Part shown: positions 22,251-35,066 of the stretch, piece after piece
How positions within the stretch are numbered: position 1 is the stretch's first letter
Layout of the letters: each line of letters starts with the position of its first letter
Origin: Apophysomyces variabilis
Lineage: Eukaryota; Mucoromycota; Mucoromycetes; Mucorales; Mucoraceae
DNA: 64,000 nt
Direction: 5' to 3'
Assembly: GCA_002749535.1 (NCBI GenBank)
Contig: MZZL01000403.1
Location: forward strand, 768,209 to 832,208
Notes under the pieces: generated by a model
Seen by the model: only the letters and a program-made list of their open reading frames with translations
Databases searched by the model: none
Told to the model about the DNA's origin: nothing
Made by a program: the position numbers and the translations under genes

Positions 22251-23584
22251 ATTCTACCATCGGTAGAAACTTGGTGGAATCTGAGATTCCACCACCTTTC
22301 CACCACCTTTCCACCGCTTTTCCACCGTGCGGTGGAATCTCTTCAAAGGTTTGTGGAATGTACCTTCCACCACCTTTTCCACCACCTTTCTACCACTCCC
22401 CCAAGTTCAACAATTGGATGAACTGCTATATGGCAGAGACCATTACGTTGATGTTATTGGATCAAGTAGTATGCATTAGAGGCTAACGTTTTAGTTTCAT
22501 TCGACCATATTCCTTTATTCAAGCACTTTTTATTGGATTAACTTGCCTACAACGATACATTCTATTGGAGCTACTGATTTTTATCTAGTCTATCCGATTG
22601 GATGTTCTTTTCGTTGTGTACATTATTTTAGCCATTAAGATACACTTCTTTATCATATACAAGGAAGCTTCTTTAGCTATATATATAGGAAAAAAACAGA
22701 CACTTTTATTTTCTTGGAGCTATGTAGCGTAATGTACTAACAAATAGCTAACTTTATGCTTAGTTTTATATTATCTTACCTAATTACTGAAGGTTAAAGA
22801 AGCATAGCTTTTAAAAATGACAATTAGTAAAACGTACTAAAAGCTAACACACAGTAGCATACCTAAGCCAGCATGCAATAACGAATGGCAGCATTACGTA
22901 TAGGCCTACAAAAAGTTACCTTGCCAAGTAATTAAATTACGACGTAAAAAAGTATCTGTACCATTAAAAAGTATGTCATCTTTCTCTGTTTCCATTTTGT
23001 TAAGAAACGAAAGCTACTCTATATAATAATCAAAAAGTCAAGATTAGTTACATTTAGGTCAATCAATCAAAATACCTTATTAAAAGTAAGAAGCAAGCTC
23101 TTCTATAACGTAGTGATCATTCTAGCTATCAAAAGAAAAAAAGAATGAGATGCTATGAAATGAAGATAAAAGCTTACCAGCAAAGGGTATGCTTTTAGAT
23201 CAAGGTTGCATATTATTAGGATCATATACTAGCAACGTTTTCAAAGTGAGTTTTCTGATGAAGAAGTGGTAAAACACTATGAAACAAAAAATGGTATAGA
23301 GGAAAAAGTTTGCAAAAGAAAAGGATGAATAAAAGGAAAACGCGGATAACTCTGTAAAAAAAAAAAGAAACCATGTTAGAAACGCGTGACATAAATAATT
23401 ATGCAGTTCCTGGGAAATGTGAATGCACTAGTTTTGCTGTGGTAACTTAATTTTGTATGCATGTCTGCTACAGTAACAGCGTTTGGGGGGAGAGAAAAAT
23501 GTGGTAATATAAGAAATTCTACCACCTGGGTGGAAAGTGGGTGGAACCAGAGATTCTACCATGTGGTATAAAGGTGGTAGAATC
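22251..23584. mobile_element. Candidate non-coding element bounded by GGTGGAA/TTCCACC hairpin clusters
   Basis: The left end holds three perfect hairpins in a row: TTCTACC-ATC-GGTAGAA (22252-22268), GGTGGAATCT-G-AGATTCCACC (22273-22293) and TTCCACCG-TG-CGGTGGAA (22320-22337). Further TTCCACCACC copies run to about 22395. The right end (about 23517-23584) has the same words inverted, ending with GATTCTACC...GGTAGAATC (23552-23560 and 23576-23584). The roughly 1.1 kb between them is AT-rich with no gene. I see no target-site duplication. It could be a non-autonomous transposon, or two independent clusters of the same repeat. Confidence 0.5.
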
Positions 23585-26500
23585 ACCCTTCAACCGCAGT
23601 GTATGTGCTTACTATGTATGGTGTATTTCTGTGTTATAGCATCATAATCGATCTTGGAATAAAGAAACTGATAAAGGATCTTGCATGTTATGTTGACTAG
23701 CATCTAAGCATTATAGCTCAACTTTGCATTATAGACAAGTTGTAAACAATCAGGTAAGCTTAAGAAAGAAATCAATAACATTATATGTGTCCAAAGCTAT
23801 CAAAGTATGAAGATTTAGGCAAATGAATACTAGACAACTTAATTACCTAGAAAGCTCTTTTGACGCAGTTTTAAGAGGATAAGCTTGTGCTATTTCGAGG
23901 TATTTTGATACCTCCATTCTGTTTTCTTATTTAAAGCGAGAAAAAGCTTAATTTTCCTGGTATTTCTATGTAAACTTCTTAGTGCTTGGCACTTTAAAAT
24001 GACCGAGCTTTGAGAAACCTAGTATTTCCGTGAACTACCATAATTATTACCCGCAGACTGGTCTCTGACCCCACTCTATACAATTTTTCAGTTTCAGCAT
24101 TGCAACGCTTTTCTGACATGCATGCTAGATGAACATGGCTATTCCAGGATAGTGTTCAATAGCAGTTTTGACTCCTTGCCTGCAACCATTTATGTTACAC
24201 AACTTTTGTCAGTTACACTATGCATTGCCTGTCTGTGAGAAGTTGGAAGATTTTCTGTTAATCGCAGTTCACTATTGCTCGACTTACAAGGGGATTTTGT
24301 CGTGTTCATACCCGATGGATTAATGATTAACCATGTATGAATCAACAACTGTCAATATTCGATTTCAGCTTGTCACTTTGAGGCAACTGAACGGATTATG
24401 AGTTAAGCTATTTAAACTCAGGTTAGCCGATGCACTGATTACTATCATGCAACTGGGTTTTAGGTGCATACAATCAATGGATCTGATCTTGTATTGTTCC
24501 TTGGAAACTATTGTTGTATCAAGGACATCTGATTCGTTCTATTATTTAATCTTGCATTATCAAAAATAAGCCTCATGAAAAGTTTTATGATCTCAGTTGA
24601 AAGGTGTTTACATTTAATATAAATAACCGTTAAGAGAAATAAAATTGATTGATACCTTTTAGTCTGGTTAATCACTGGTCTTTTATCTTATTGTCTACTT
24701 TCGCATTCAACAGATTTAATTTAGGTTGTACATTACTGAATTATTATTGTTACCTGTATCCCTTCATTCATTCAACTCTCGAATTACTTCAGTGTGACTT
24801 TTCTGATTGTATGCCATTTAATGACAGCAAAAAAGGAATAAACGGGGTGCTTTTGATATTTGAATATGAAAAATGTTCTAAAAGTAGGATTAAGCGAAGT
24901 AAACCGGATATGTATAACCATGTACTGAGTTCATTTTTTGTGAACGGATCAAACGATAACTGAGATTACAAAAAGCTAAAAGTACATGGATTTGTTTGAT
25001 GTTCTTGCATTACGTCTGCTTTTTCCGTTACAAGTCAAGCAGTCTAGAACATTCAAATACAGTTGCTTAAATTAAAACGCATTGTTTATGTTAGCTTTCG
25101 CTTCGCACATCTGTATTTCTTAGTCTTTCAACTACCTATCACAGGCCGTTTTCTGTTACCTGCTCCGTCATGGAGCAGGTTTAACTTTATACGGCTTCAG
25201 CGCTGCTAGATGCTGATATGCATCTTTGTTTGATTACAGGACAAGGCACGTTAAACCGTTATGTAACCGTGTGAATTTATAGAGGAATGACGTAAATATA
25301 ACAAAGGTGATTTTTGGGGATACATGCTGGACTTCATTTCATTGATACAATGAGAATAGAATTTCCCGAGCTTATGAAAATCAAAACGTCTCAGCTTATG
25401 GAAGAGGAAATGCTTGGAAACATAGAAGCAAACGCCTCGAAGAACCCGATATCGTACCTCAACTCTGCCAAGGCGTGGCTATATACTTGGAAGACCGGCA
25501 AGACAAATGGAACTAGCCAATTTCTTAAATCTTCAATCATATATGCCTTGGACGTGGCGTACTTTATTTTGGCGTATATAGAGAGGCATGATTGGGAATC
25601 ATCCTGGCGGAGGATCTGCTGCTCTCATAAAGTCAGTAACTAACGTTCCACAGCAAATTTTGCTATAGCACGTATCACCGCTCGTCAAAAAATCGACAAT
25701 GAGACAAGCAAAACATGGCATTTCGGGACGATGTCTTAGTCCTTTTCAAGCGTTGTTCTAATGGGCATTGATTGCATATATGAACATCTTTACTTATACT
25801 TAGTGTTCAACATGAACTCTCATCGTTATCTGTCCATAGTCGATCTTGACGATTTGCATGCTGAAGATGCAAACGTGGCAGGCGTCTTTCTCGCCATTGT
25901 ACATTATATCTACCGTTTATATCGTTACACCGACCTATATAATGGCAAGACCTGCTCCATCCTATCAATAGCAAGCCGTCAAATTGGACGTTTTGCAGTA
26001 CGTACAAGACCAGGTGTGGTTCATATTAAATTCAGCAGTCGAAGACAATAATATGGTTCCCACGACAATCGTGGCATGTCCTGCGGCAAATTGTGTTTAT
26101 GTTCCGGCAATGCGCTAGATTTGGCAGCGAATGGCCGGAAATATACAACGGATCGTCAATGGAAAGCAATTTATGGACAATAGTCTTGATATATGTATAA
26201 GGAGACGTTCTGAAAAGGATTGTTCGACAACGACTGAATTCAACTTGGGAAGGTGATGATGGTATAATCAGGATAAGAATTAATATTGCATCATGATATT
26301 GAACTTGACAACTGTAGAGTAATCAATTTTACAGATGCCCGTTATGGATTTGCTTACTATTTTACCACGGACGGGACGACGGTGAGTGTCCAACTTAATT
26401 GTTATCGTAACAGGGTGTAAGAAATTGGTATATTATTGGAAACTGAGAAACATTGCCTTTGTTTAAACGAGAGTTTAGACTATTACAAAAGATGCTTTGA

Positions 26501-28887
26501 CCTATCAATCTGGGGCAAAGGCGTCTATAGGCTAGAGAAAGAAGCACGCGGGCTAACTTAGGAAAGACAAGAGGAATCCCGTATCATTGGCTTTGATCGC
26601 GCGGTAGGTGAAAATCAATCAATCAACGTTTTTGCTCACTTCACTTAACTAAGAGGGTAGCTGTAACAGTGTATGCTACGGATTGGCCTTTATAACCTTG
26701 TATACGGATTGATTTGTATAGGCGGCTATTAAGATAGTGAGGATTTCTACCTCATTTATTTCTATTTTTACTCTCCGTGCACGGACGTTCACATACACAA
26801 AGACAGATCGTGAAATCTCAGGAACCTCACAGCAGAAACCGCCTTTAACCATTCCTGCTCATTATCCCTCTAAGACCACTCTATGCGATCGCAAGTAAGC
26901 TAAATTGTAATTCCGATGGCAGAATGACCTTAACCAGGCTGCGCATAGGAAGGAGATGGTTCGCTTGCGAGGAGATAATAGACATATCCGACACTGTGTA
27001 GATGAAGATAGCATTGTGCTGAACCGCACTTCAGAGTGTTTTGCGCTCGCTCCGGTTCGTAAGTAGTAGGATTTTTACCACTCAAATTTACGTATCTATT
27101 TATGCAGCCCTCAATGACTTTCGTAGTGTCTTGTATCCACTCAAAGAATGCAATAGTTGAGATAGCTATACAGTATCTCTCAAAGGTAATTTCGCAAACT
27201 ACGAAAATCGAAGTCGCAGTCCAGTGGAATTAAATGTCAATGCCGTCCTTTTTCTGCTTAGCTACCGCGTTACCTCATTTTAAAAGTGCATCCACATCCT
27301 TGAGCTCTCCTCATGCCCACTGTTAAACACTCAAAAGCAGAACTCGATGCTGCCAAGGCTGAATTAGTAGGCTCAAACACCACAACGCTTCACTTCTTGA
27401 GATGATTGGCTCAAGTTTTCATAAATGCCAAGTCTATTGAATCTATTTCCTCTAATACAACCAGTCCATTCAATCCACATGCCTAATGCATATCGATATC
27501 TCCACAAAAGCTATCCGTCGCATCAGGGCCCCTTCCGGCTTGCTATCGCCCGCTTGTTCCTTGCAAAAAGGCTTTTTGATACTCACGCCCTTCCCCGATA
27601 TTTTTCCATCCTCTCTCAAATTTTATAAGATTGATCTAGTCCGGGCGGGCACAATTATTATTTTTGCACTCATTTGAACCACTGAATAAATTCAATCTTG
27701 TTTGATCAAAAATCGATATTGCTTCTCTTCCGCGAATTGACAGAATTTTATTTTGAACACTTTAAGATGTCTCTAGGACGCTATAAAGCAAAAACAGAAT
27801 ATATCTAAAATCGTTAAATTATCCGTCGTGTGAAGAAATCCACTCTCTTATCTTAAATCTCGAGACTCAGTGCAAGTCAAACTTTTCATACTCTTTTGCC
27901 TTACGGCGCGATCTTCAATTATTATTCTGCTCGTGTGTACATCCTTGAGAAGAAGAGACAGCAATGATCACTCACTCTGTACGAAGTCGGAGAAGAGCTA
28001 GCCGAACGGGGACAATGGTTGAACCACCCTGGTCTTAAGGACGAGAAGAAGAAAGACCAGAATCGTCCCGAGCTCCTTTAAGGCGATCTGAGAGGCAGCA
28101 AGCAAAAAGGCAGAAAAGGATCCACGAGTAAAGTGGATAGGGCTTTTAAGCCCGCTATTTAGTAAGTGTCATTGAATACTATTGTTATTTTTCTTCTATT
28201 ACTCATCAACTGAAATTTATATATGCATCTGGCATTCACTTGGCGGGGAGATGGGTATGGCGCTGTCAGTTTTATGACAGATATGTAAAAATTGGTCAGT
28301 TCCAACTCTTATAACACGACAATTAATGCGTCAAGCCCAGCTTCCAAAATGTGCCAAGTGAATTTGCTAAATGCGACTTTAATTTTTAGGAAATAAAGTA
28401 CATAGGCAGGAAGAGCACAACCTAGACCTCTGGTTTGTGGAATAGCAAAGACCCATGAGATTAGTAAAACGTGTTTTTATGTTCATTATATTTAATAAGG
28501 GATGAACAATGAGATTTCTATACTAAGATAGTTGACTGAATATAATTTATTTTCCATGGAAAATGACAAAGTGAAAAGTCAAAAATGTCCGAGTACCAGC
28601 GTAAAATGAAAGTTACTTGGCAACTGAAAAACTGTAACTAGTGTGGCTTATATATCGTGACTTTCTCAATCATCGTGCACGAGTATAAAGTCTGGTCGAT
28701 CGCGGCGAAATTTTTTTCTTCTTTTCCATTACATAAAACTTACGACTCGATTTTGCATGCGTGCCGTCCTCAATCGGCATTGTCATTTCCTGAGACGAGC
28801 CAAGAATAAAAGTTTGTAGACTTAATAATAGTTGACACCAGTTTCTTTTTAATGGTGCTCAATTTTCGCGGTCTATCGAAATACGTT
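23585..28887. other. Gene-poor AT-rich region
   Basis: About 5.3 kb with no confidently supported gene. Short open frames at 24649-24963, 25314-25643 and 25761-26051 show no recognisable domain. A GC-richer open stretch at 27968-28081 has coding-like composition but ends in stops and has no visible partners. The region is probably repeat-derived or old intergenic DNA. Confidence 0.5.
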
Positions 28888-29831
28888 CTACATGAGTACG
28901 CAACCACCTTTGGGTTCCGGAGGTTCGTTTCGACGATTTATATCTTGTAACAGGATGTCGAATAGTTTGTCTAGGAAGAAAAAGAAATGAAAAAATATTT
29001 AAAACACCTTTGCTCTGTGACAATAAGACTTACTGATGTTTTCGTTCCTTTTTGCCGAAGTCTCGATAAATAGTGCTTGCAGTTCTTGAGCCAAGGCCTG
29101 GCCTTCCGCCGTTGACACTTCCCTATAAAATAAAAGGACGAATGTCCAGCAAACTTGTTGCTTCTCCTTTCTTCTTTTTCTTTTTGTTTTCTTTCTGCTC
29201 TGATGTTTATATCTCTCGATGTTTTACCGTTGCACATCCAGATCAGTCTTATTCGCCACGAGTACGCAGGGAATAGTATCGACGCCATTGAAATCCAAGA
29301 TCTTATCGTGAATGATCTTGACCATTTCAAAGCTCGATCGGGAAGTGATTGAATAGACAAGCACATAGCCATGGATTCCGGTCGAGTAATGGGAGCTAAA
29401 TATGGAATACTCATCCTACCATCCATGTCTTTCAATCCAATGCCCCTTTTTCTCTCAATGCCTGTTTATCACCTGACCCGCCGTGTCCATGATCTCCAGC
29501 GTGTATTCTGGAAAAAATGTTCGATTGTCATAAGTCCGCCAAAAGTCAACAACGCCAGTTCTATCGCATTTACCTTGTCCTTTCAGTTTGATGGTTTTTG
29601 TGAAGCTGTTTTCAATTGTGGGGTAATATTGGTCGACATACTGATTTTGGCAAAACTGAATGGTCAAGGATGACTTGCCTGTAAACAGAATAGGAGATGG
29701 AAGACGGTGAAAACGGTAAATGAGTAACTCCGTCCGTTGCAGCATGAGCGAACAAAAACCATCTGAACGACTTTCTAACCAACAGCGCGAGCTCCTAAAA
29801 CCGTAATGTGTCTTGCTTTAGCAGTTGCCAT
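28888..29831 (-). CDS. rhb1: Rheb family small GTPase
   Basis: Six exons on the minus strand, from the 5' end: 29831-29780, 29678-29574, 29507-29473, 29415-29228, 29122-29034, 28970-28888. They total 552 nt, or 183 aa, against 184 aa for human Rheb. The protein starts MATAKARHITVLGARAVGKS. It has the Rheb-specific switch I segment YYPTIENSFTK, DTAGQDEYSIF in switch II, the NKTDL and ETSAK guanine motifs, and a CVLM CaaX box for farnesylation. The P-loop has Arg in the third position (GARAVGKS), as is usual for Rheb. Rheb activates TORC1 at the vacuole/lysosome surface under TSC control and also influences basic amino-acid uptake in fungi. The gene stands alone between gene-poor regions and looks intact. 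Confidence 0.93.
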
Positions 29832-31350
29832 TATAAACAGAGGAAACAATGAGGGTATGTCAGTATTTTTGCTGGACAAAACGATATGGGGGACGGGTCT
29901 TTTGTGTCTCATCTCCGACCAATCATACGTCTTCAGCCGCTTCTTCCGGTTTTACGGGTCTTTTGCCACAACAGCCAACGTGTCGCCTGAAGATCACTTC
30001 GCCCTAAACTTACACTGATCGATTGCAACTCTTATTTAAAAAAGACAATAACATAGTAACTTTCAGTGTTTTTTTTCCGTCGAAAAGTGCTGTGTTGATG
30101 CACTACGTAATAGTGTAACTACTTGTCTTTGTAAGATAGTTGGCGTCATTGAAAAGCACCTTTTCAATGACGCAGAATTTACCTTAGAGTAGCGTAAAAT
30201 ACCATTCAATGAACAATACTATCAAAAACGAGAATATAGGCCGCTGGAAGCGAAAAGAGAGTTTTGTATAATAAGCAAATTATTCGGAAGCAGTTGGATG
30301 CTTTACTGCGTCGTGACGGGAAGTCTGAGAGAAAGGAAGAAAGGACTGTCTGCGCTAGATGGGTGATTAATTCCAGGGTCGCTTTACATTTTCTTTCTGT
30401 TGCATCACAAAAATTCGAAAAGCTGCCCAAGACCATTTCTGGACTGGATGACTCAAGCACTATGTAGGCAAATAGCGGTTCTAAATAATAGAGTGGAAAA
30501 GGCAAGAACAAAACATGCACCTATACGCGCCCTTTGCACCTGCATTTACAGACTTTTGAATAAGAATGAATGGGAACCGAACAGTATTGCGCTAATATAA
30601 CTACGATGTTTACCCAAACTGAAGAGAATTATCTTGTAAATGCAGATGATTGTTAATTAGCTTCGTTAAGCTTCAATGGTATTCGCTTAAACTTCATTCC
30701 GTTTTAACTCAAGTCAGCTGGACTTAGGCCTTGATTCGACTCCTAGTTGTGATCCCTAGACTGGAGAACAATATTAAAGTAACGATGAGAGTTATAGATT
30801 GAAGTTTACTCTGTAAGTGCTAAAGATCCTTTTACTTATCGTCTGAATTAGTTCCTATTTGCACTTTTATGCTGAGACGGTAAATGTCTTTTAGGGACCA
30901 AGGATTTTCTGATCAAAGTTTAAGAGGATTGTAAGTCAGCTAACGACTTGCGACGACTTAATCAAACAAAAGGTGCGATTTCTTTTCAGGAACTTTTTTC
31001 TTCTCTCTACTCACACTTGATCATGGCAAAACACAATCACAACGACTGTTGTATACGATGTGAGGTGGGTCTTGTAAAAGGATATAAAAGTGAAAAAAGT
31101 GATAGAATAAAAAGATAAGTGGATATTTGGGTAAATAGTGAGCATCAGGAACTATTGGAATCGGTATCAAAGACTTGATAGTTTAACGTTAATAATAAAA
31201 GGTCAACGGAGCATATCAGGGATAGCAGTAGGATGAATACAACAATAAAGTGTTCGAGTACTCTTTGATAAATAAGACTTGTTCGTGAATAAACGAGCTT
31301 GCTTGCAAGACCTTTTTCTTTTTTCTTTTTTTTTTTTTTTTTTTTTTTTG
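29832..31350. other. Intergenic region upstream of rhb1 up to the assembly gap
   Basis: No gene supported. It contains the 14-bp inverted repeat at 30143-30173 (listed separately) and ends in a poly-T run that abuts the N gap. Confidence 0.5.
30143..30173. repeat. Perfect hairpin, 14-bp arms and 3-nt loop
   Basis: GCGTCATTGAAAAG (30143-30156), loop CAC, then CTTTTCAATGACGC (30160-30173). The stem is perfect and very stable for this AT-rich context. It lies about 310 bp upstream of the rhb1 start. No flanking gene explains it. Confidence 0.75.
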
Positions 31351-31578
31351 NNNNNNNNNNNNNNNNNNNNNNNNNNNNNNNNNNNNNNNNNNNNNNNNNN
31401 NNNNNNNNNNNNNNNNNNNNNNNNNNNNNNNNNNNNNNNNNNNNNNNNNNNNNNNNNNNNNNNNNNNNNNNNNNNNNNNNNNNNNNNNNNNNNNNNNNNN
31501 NNNNNNNNNNNNNNNNNNNNNNNNNNNNNNNNNNNNNNNNNNNNNNNNNNNNNNNNNNNNNNNNNNNNNNNNNNNNNN
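31351..31578. other. Assembly gap (N run) inside a poly-T tract
   Basis: 228 N are flanked on the left by a T-rich run (about 31318-31349) and on the right by about 16 T. The gap was most likely left by a long homopolymer. Open frames drawn through it have no meaning. Confidence 0.95.
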
Positions 31579-34500
31579 TTTTTTTTTTTTTTTTGATTGA
31601 CGGACAGATGTCTATTGATATTGACTACAAAGGTATTTTTACTAATTGATTTTAAGCTAATCGTCGGCATTAGTCTGCATTGGCCGCACATTTGCTTCTT
31701 TTACATTATATGGTTTTTGACAATGTTTCATTTCGACACGAGATTATATTCCCAGGACAGTAAAGTGATATGAAGAAGCTCAGAGGCGTTTTGGGTAATG
31801 ACAACGTGTTGTGCAACTTTGTAGTGTTGAGAAAATGAGGAGCAAGGTCTTGATACAGAGGAATTATGCAAACTTATCCACCTTCATTCCGAAATGTCCT
31901 CACCGTGTACATCGTCTGATTTACCATTGAGTATGAACGCTCTCTGAAAATCGGATCGGTCCTTACAACGAGCCAAACGAATGTACATCCAGGGTAATTC
32001 CCTGCTAGAATACAAGCAGTAACAGCTTGTCGAGGAGATCAATAATTGTGCAGTGGAAAATTAGAAGAGATCGAGTAAAAAAGGTAGAAGAAAACCAACA
32101 AGATAAGAAACAGGCAGTTGATGAAGTTTTACATAAATTGTATGTCTTATACATATGTACATTTGCATTTTGGAGCCAAGAAGGACGCTGCTAGTTTTCT
32201 TCTATGTTTGTAGTATCAAAAAAAACCCTATCCGTCTCTATCCGAGATTTTTTCAACCAGATGATTGTGTTCCAACCCAGCAAACACAGGACGATATGGA
32301 ATGCGCCCGATCCTAGCAAACCTTATTTCTATCTTTGGAAGAAACCAGACTTTAGGTTTAACAAACTGCGACTGTTACAATACTCATCATGCAAACTTTG
32401 TATTTGTGTGCAATGTTATGTTATGGAGATTAATATACACACCTTCTCTTTCGTGTTGAAACGGATAGGTACGATCGCAAAAAAAAGAATATAGGTTACG
32501 GATCTTCGTATTGGTTCAGGATTTCTAGCAGCTGAATATGGTTTAATCTGATCGGATTCACCAAACTCAGCAAGCAGGCATAGCCAAAGGTCACTATGAG
32601 CCGAGCCTAGTGAAAGAATTAAACTGGAGTTCCTTTTACACTCTACGAGTCAAGAAAGCGAGCGATGAACTGTAGCACAATCAAAATCAAATCCCATTTC
32701 AGGAAATATTGCTGCTTTCTAGAATATGTAATCTCCAAATGTGTTTGTATGGCTACCAATTCTAGGGGATCGAGTCTAGACATTGCTTTCAATTTACTTT
32801 TTATTCACAGGTGTGAGCCCATACCTATGTGCCTTGTACAAGTAGAACCACCTGAGCAAGCTTCGACAGTGATGGCGGATATCAACATGGAAGACGTGAA
32901 GGCAACTCTCTCGTATGCTTACATTCAATACAAGGTATCACGCGATTTTGATGGTATTTGTTTGAAAAAGCACGCTCTTTAGAGGCATATAACTTTAGAG
33001 AAGCACAAGCTTCGGACCCTTTTTGACCCTAGAGAAACGGTCAGCACTGATATCTCTTCTCTATGCCCCCACTTCAGATGATAGATCATTCCATGTCTGG
33101 GATAGTGCGTCTTTCCAACGAGCACCTTCTGTAAATATACTGCATAAGTACAAATAGATTATCTTAGTTTGCAATAGACAAACCATCTGTAACGATTATA
33201 AGGTGTTTGACTTGAGTTGAAAGTTTCTGACTTTGCTTGGCATGTTCTCCCTCTCGTTTGAGAACAGAGAGAAATATTTTTATCTAATCAGTAGAATATG
33301 CATATGCGCAGTTCCAAACAGTATGGACAGAGAAGCAATGTGACAACATTTAGGCTAAAACGTACTCATCCTGCAGCTTTTCACCAACATGCAACAAGCT
33401 AATCGGAATCCAGCTTTTAATTTTCATCTGCGGTTTCCCAACTAATACAATCCCAGAAATAGTTAAGTGACATCACATAAACACTGCTCGTCTGAAGTTA
33501 GCTTTAGTGCTTTTCATCTGTAAACCTGCGATGTAGTACTAATATGACCGCTGTCAGCATCTAAGTTATTATCAACATAAACTCCAGTTTAGGAAGTAAG
33601 ACAACAGCCGCAGAGAGAAATAGAGAGAGTCCGATGTCTGTTTCCCGTCAGGTGGCGCACTTTACGCATGGAAAAGTTGCGAAAGGAATAAGGTGCTATT
33701 CCTCATAAAAGCAGGACCCAACCGGGGCTATTGTTTCTTTTTGCGAAAGGTGACACAATGCCCTTGATTCTAACAATGTCTTGAAGTTTGGGTCTCCGTA
33801 ACCGTCGTTTGTGCCAATAACACGCCCTATATGGTTAGCTAACTAAAACTATCTCGTATACATGCCATTGTTGGTTTTGATATGGGAGGAAAGTTTTTTT
33901 AACAACACTTAATTACCTATATATGTATCCTTTGAAGAGTAGGCAATGGGGGGGCATTCACGAAAACTTTTTTATATCCGGCGATATTAAAGGACGTTAG
34001 GGCCACACAACTTCAATCAGATCGGGACATCGTCCGTCCGCATATGCAGCTGTACTTCTATTCAGATAGAGTGCTTGTTGCGAGTGATTCCTTATGAATC
34101 AAACCCGAAGCACGAGCATTTCCCAGTCTATATCACAATCGAGGCGTTTATGTTTACAAAGTTCATGTGAAAGAAGCATTGGACATGTCTTCGGTTAGCA
34201 GCAGATTCTCTGGGCAATCGCCATTGAACTGACTGATGCATTAACGTCTTGTCCTACTTACCTAAACTGGATCATTCATTGAAATGGTAAATAAAATCTA
34301 TCAATATTGCTATTCTTGCATTTCGATTCGCTTCAAAGAAAGTTAATTGAGTGACAGCTTGATAGAAGTATCTCCCTTTGCAGATGATCTCATACTAGGC
34401 TTTTATTATAAGCACCCTATGACATCGAACAGCAGAAAGCAAATGAAAGTAGCACATACTTAATTCAAACAATGGCTCAACAAGCAATCAGCCTATGGAC

Positions 34501-35066
34501 TTCGTATCCCAGGCCAGCAAAAAGAATAATATGCTATGACAGATCGGGCGAAGCCAAATTCATTCACCACCGGACAAAAGCGGTATTTTAAGAAACTGAT
34601 TGAGAATTTTGTGTCACAACGGCTAGAAATGGCTCGGTTTTTGAAGGTTGACCGAAAAGTCGCTGATGAAGACGGTCATCACCATCCTCAGTTTACAGCC
34701 ATGATTTAGAATACTCCTGTCACATGTAATCTATGGAAACTGGATTAGATCATTTATGCGTTTCGTGAAACCAACTTGCGAGAAAATCGTAAGTCTGGAG
34801 AGAGCCTGATTCTTATTAGATACCCTGTTGCTTATATTGCAAGTTGGGAAGATACATAAAGATGTGTTGGTGCTGTTGAAGTGTTGATAGAACTCGAACT
34901 GCATCATTTCGCTATTGCAGTATTTAGTTTGAAAGCTTAAAAGCACGCTGAGCCCACTAAAGCTGGATTGTCGACGTCACATCCATCCAAGCTTTTCCTT
35001 AAAAGCTGAACATCTCAGTCATATCCGTTGTACTGCTCTTCTCCTTCTTTCCCAAGCAAAAAAAAA
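31579..35066. other. Gene-poor region
   Basis: About 3.5 kb. The only coding-like hint is at 32812-32932, an open stretch bounded by a good acceptor (TTCACAG) and donor (GTATCA) and containing EPIPMCLVQVEPPEQ. A possible partner lies at about 33079-33130 (MIDHSMSGIVRLS then a stop). I cannot find a start exon, so no gene is called. Confidence 0.4.

Noticed and set aside
24649..24963. 104-codon open frame
   Set aside because: Composition follows the AT-rich background, with no domain and no splice partners.
25314..26051. Two consecutive open frames of about 100 codons
   Set aside because: No recognisable motif or consistent intron joins them. They may be a relic, but I cannot support a gene.
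31203..31691. Open frames through the N run
   Set aside because: They consist of homopolymer (Lys or Phe) codons and unknown bases at an assembly gap.
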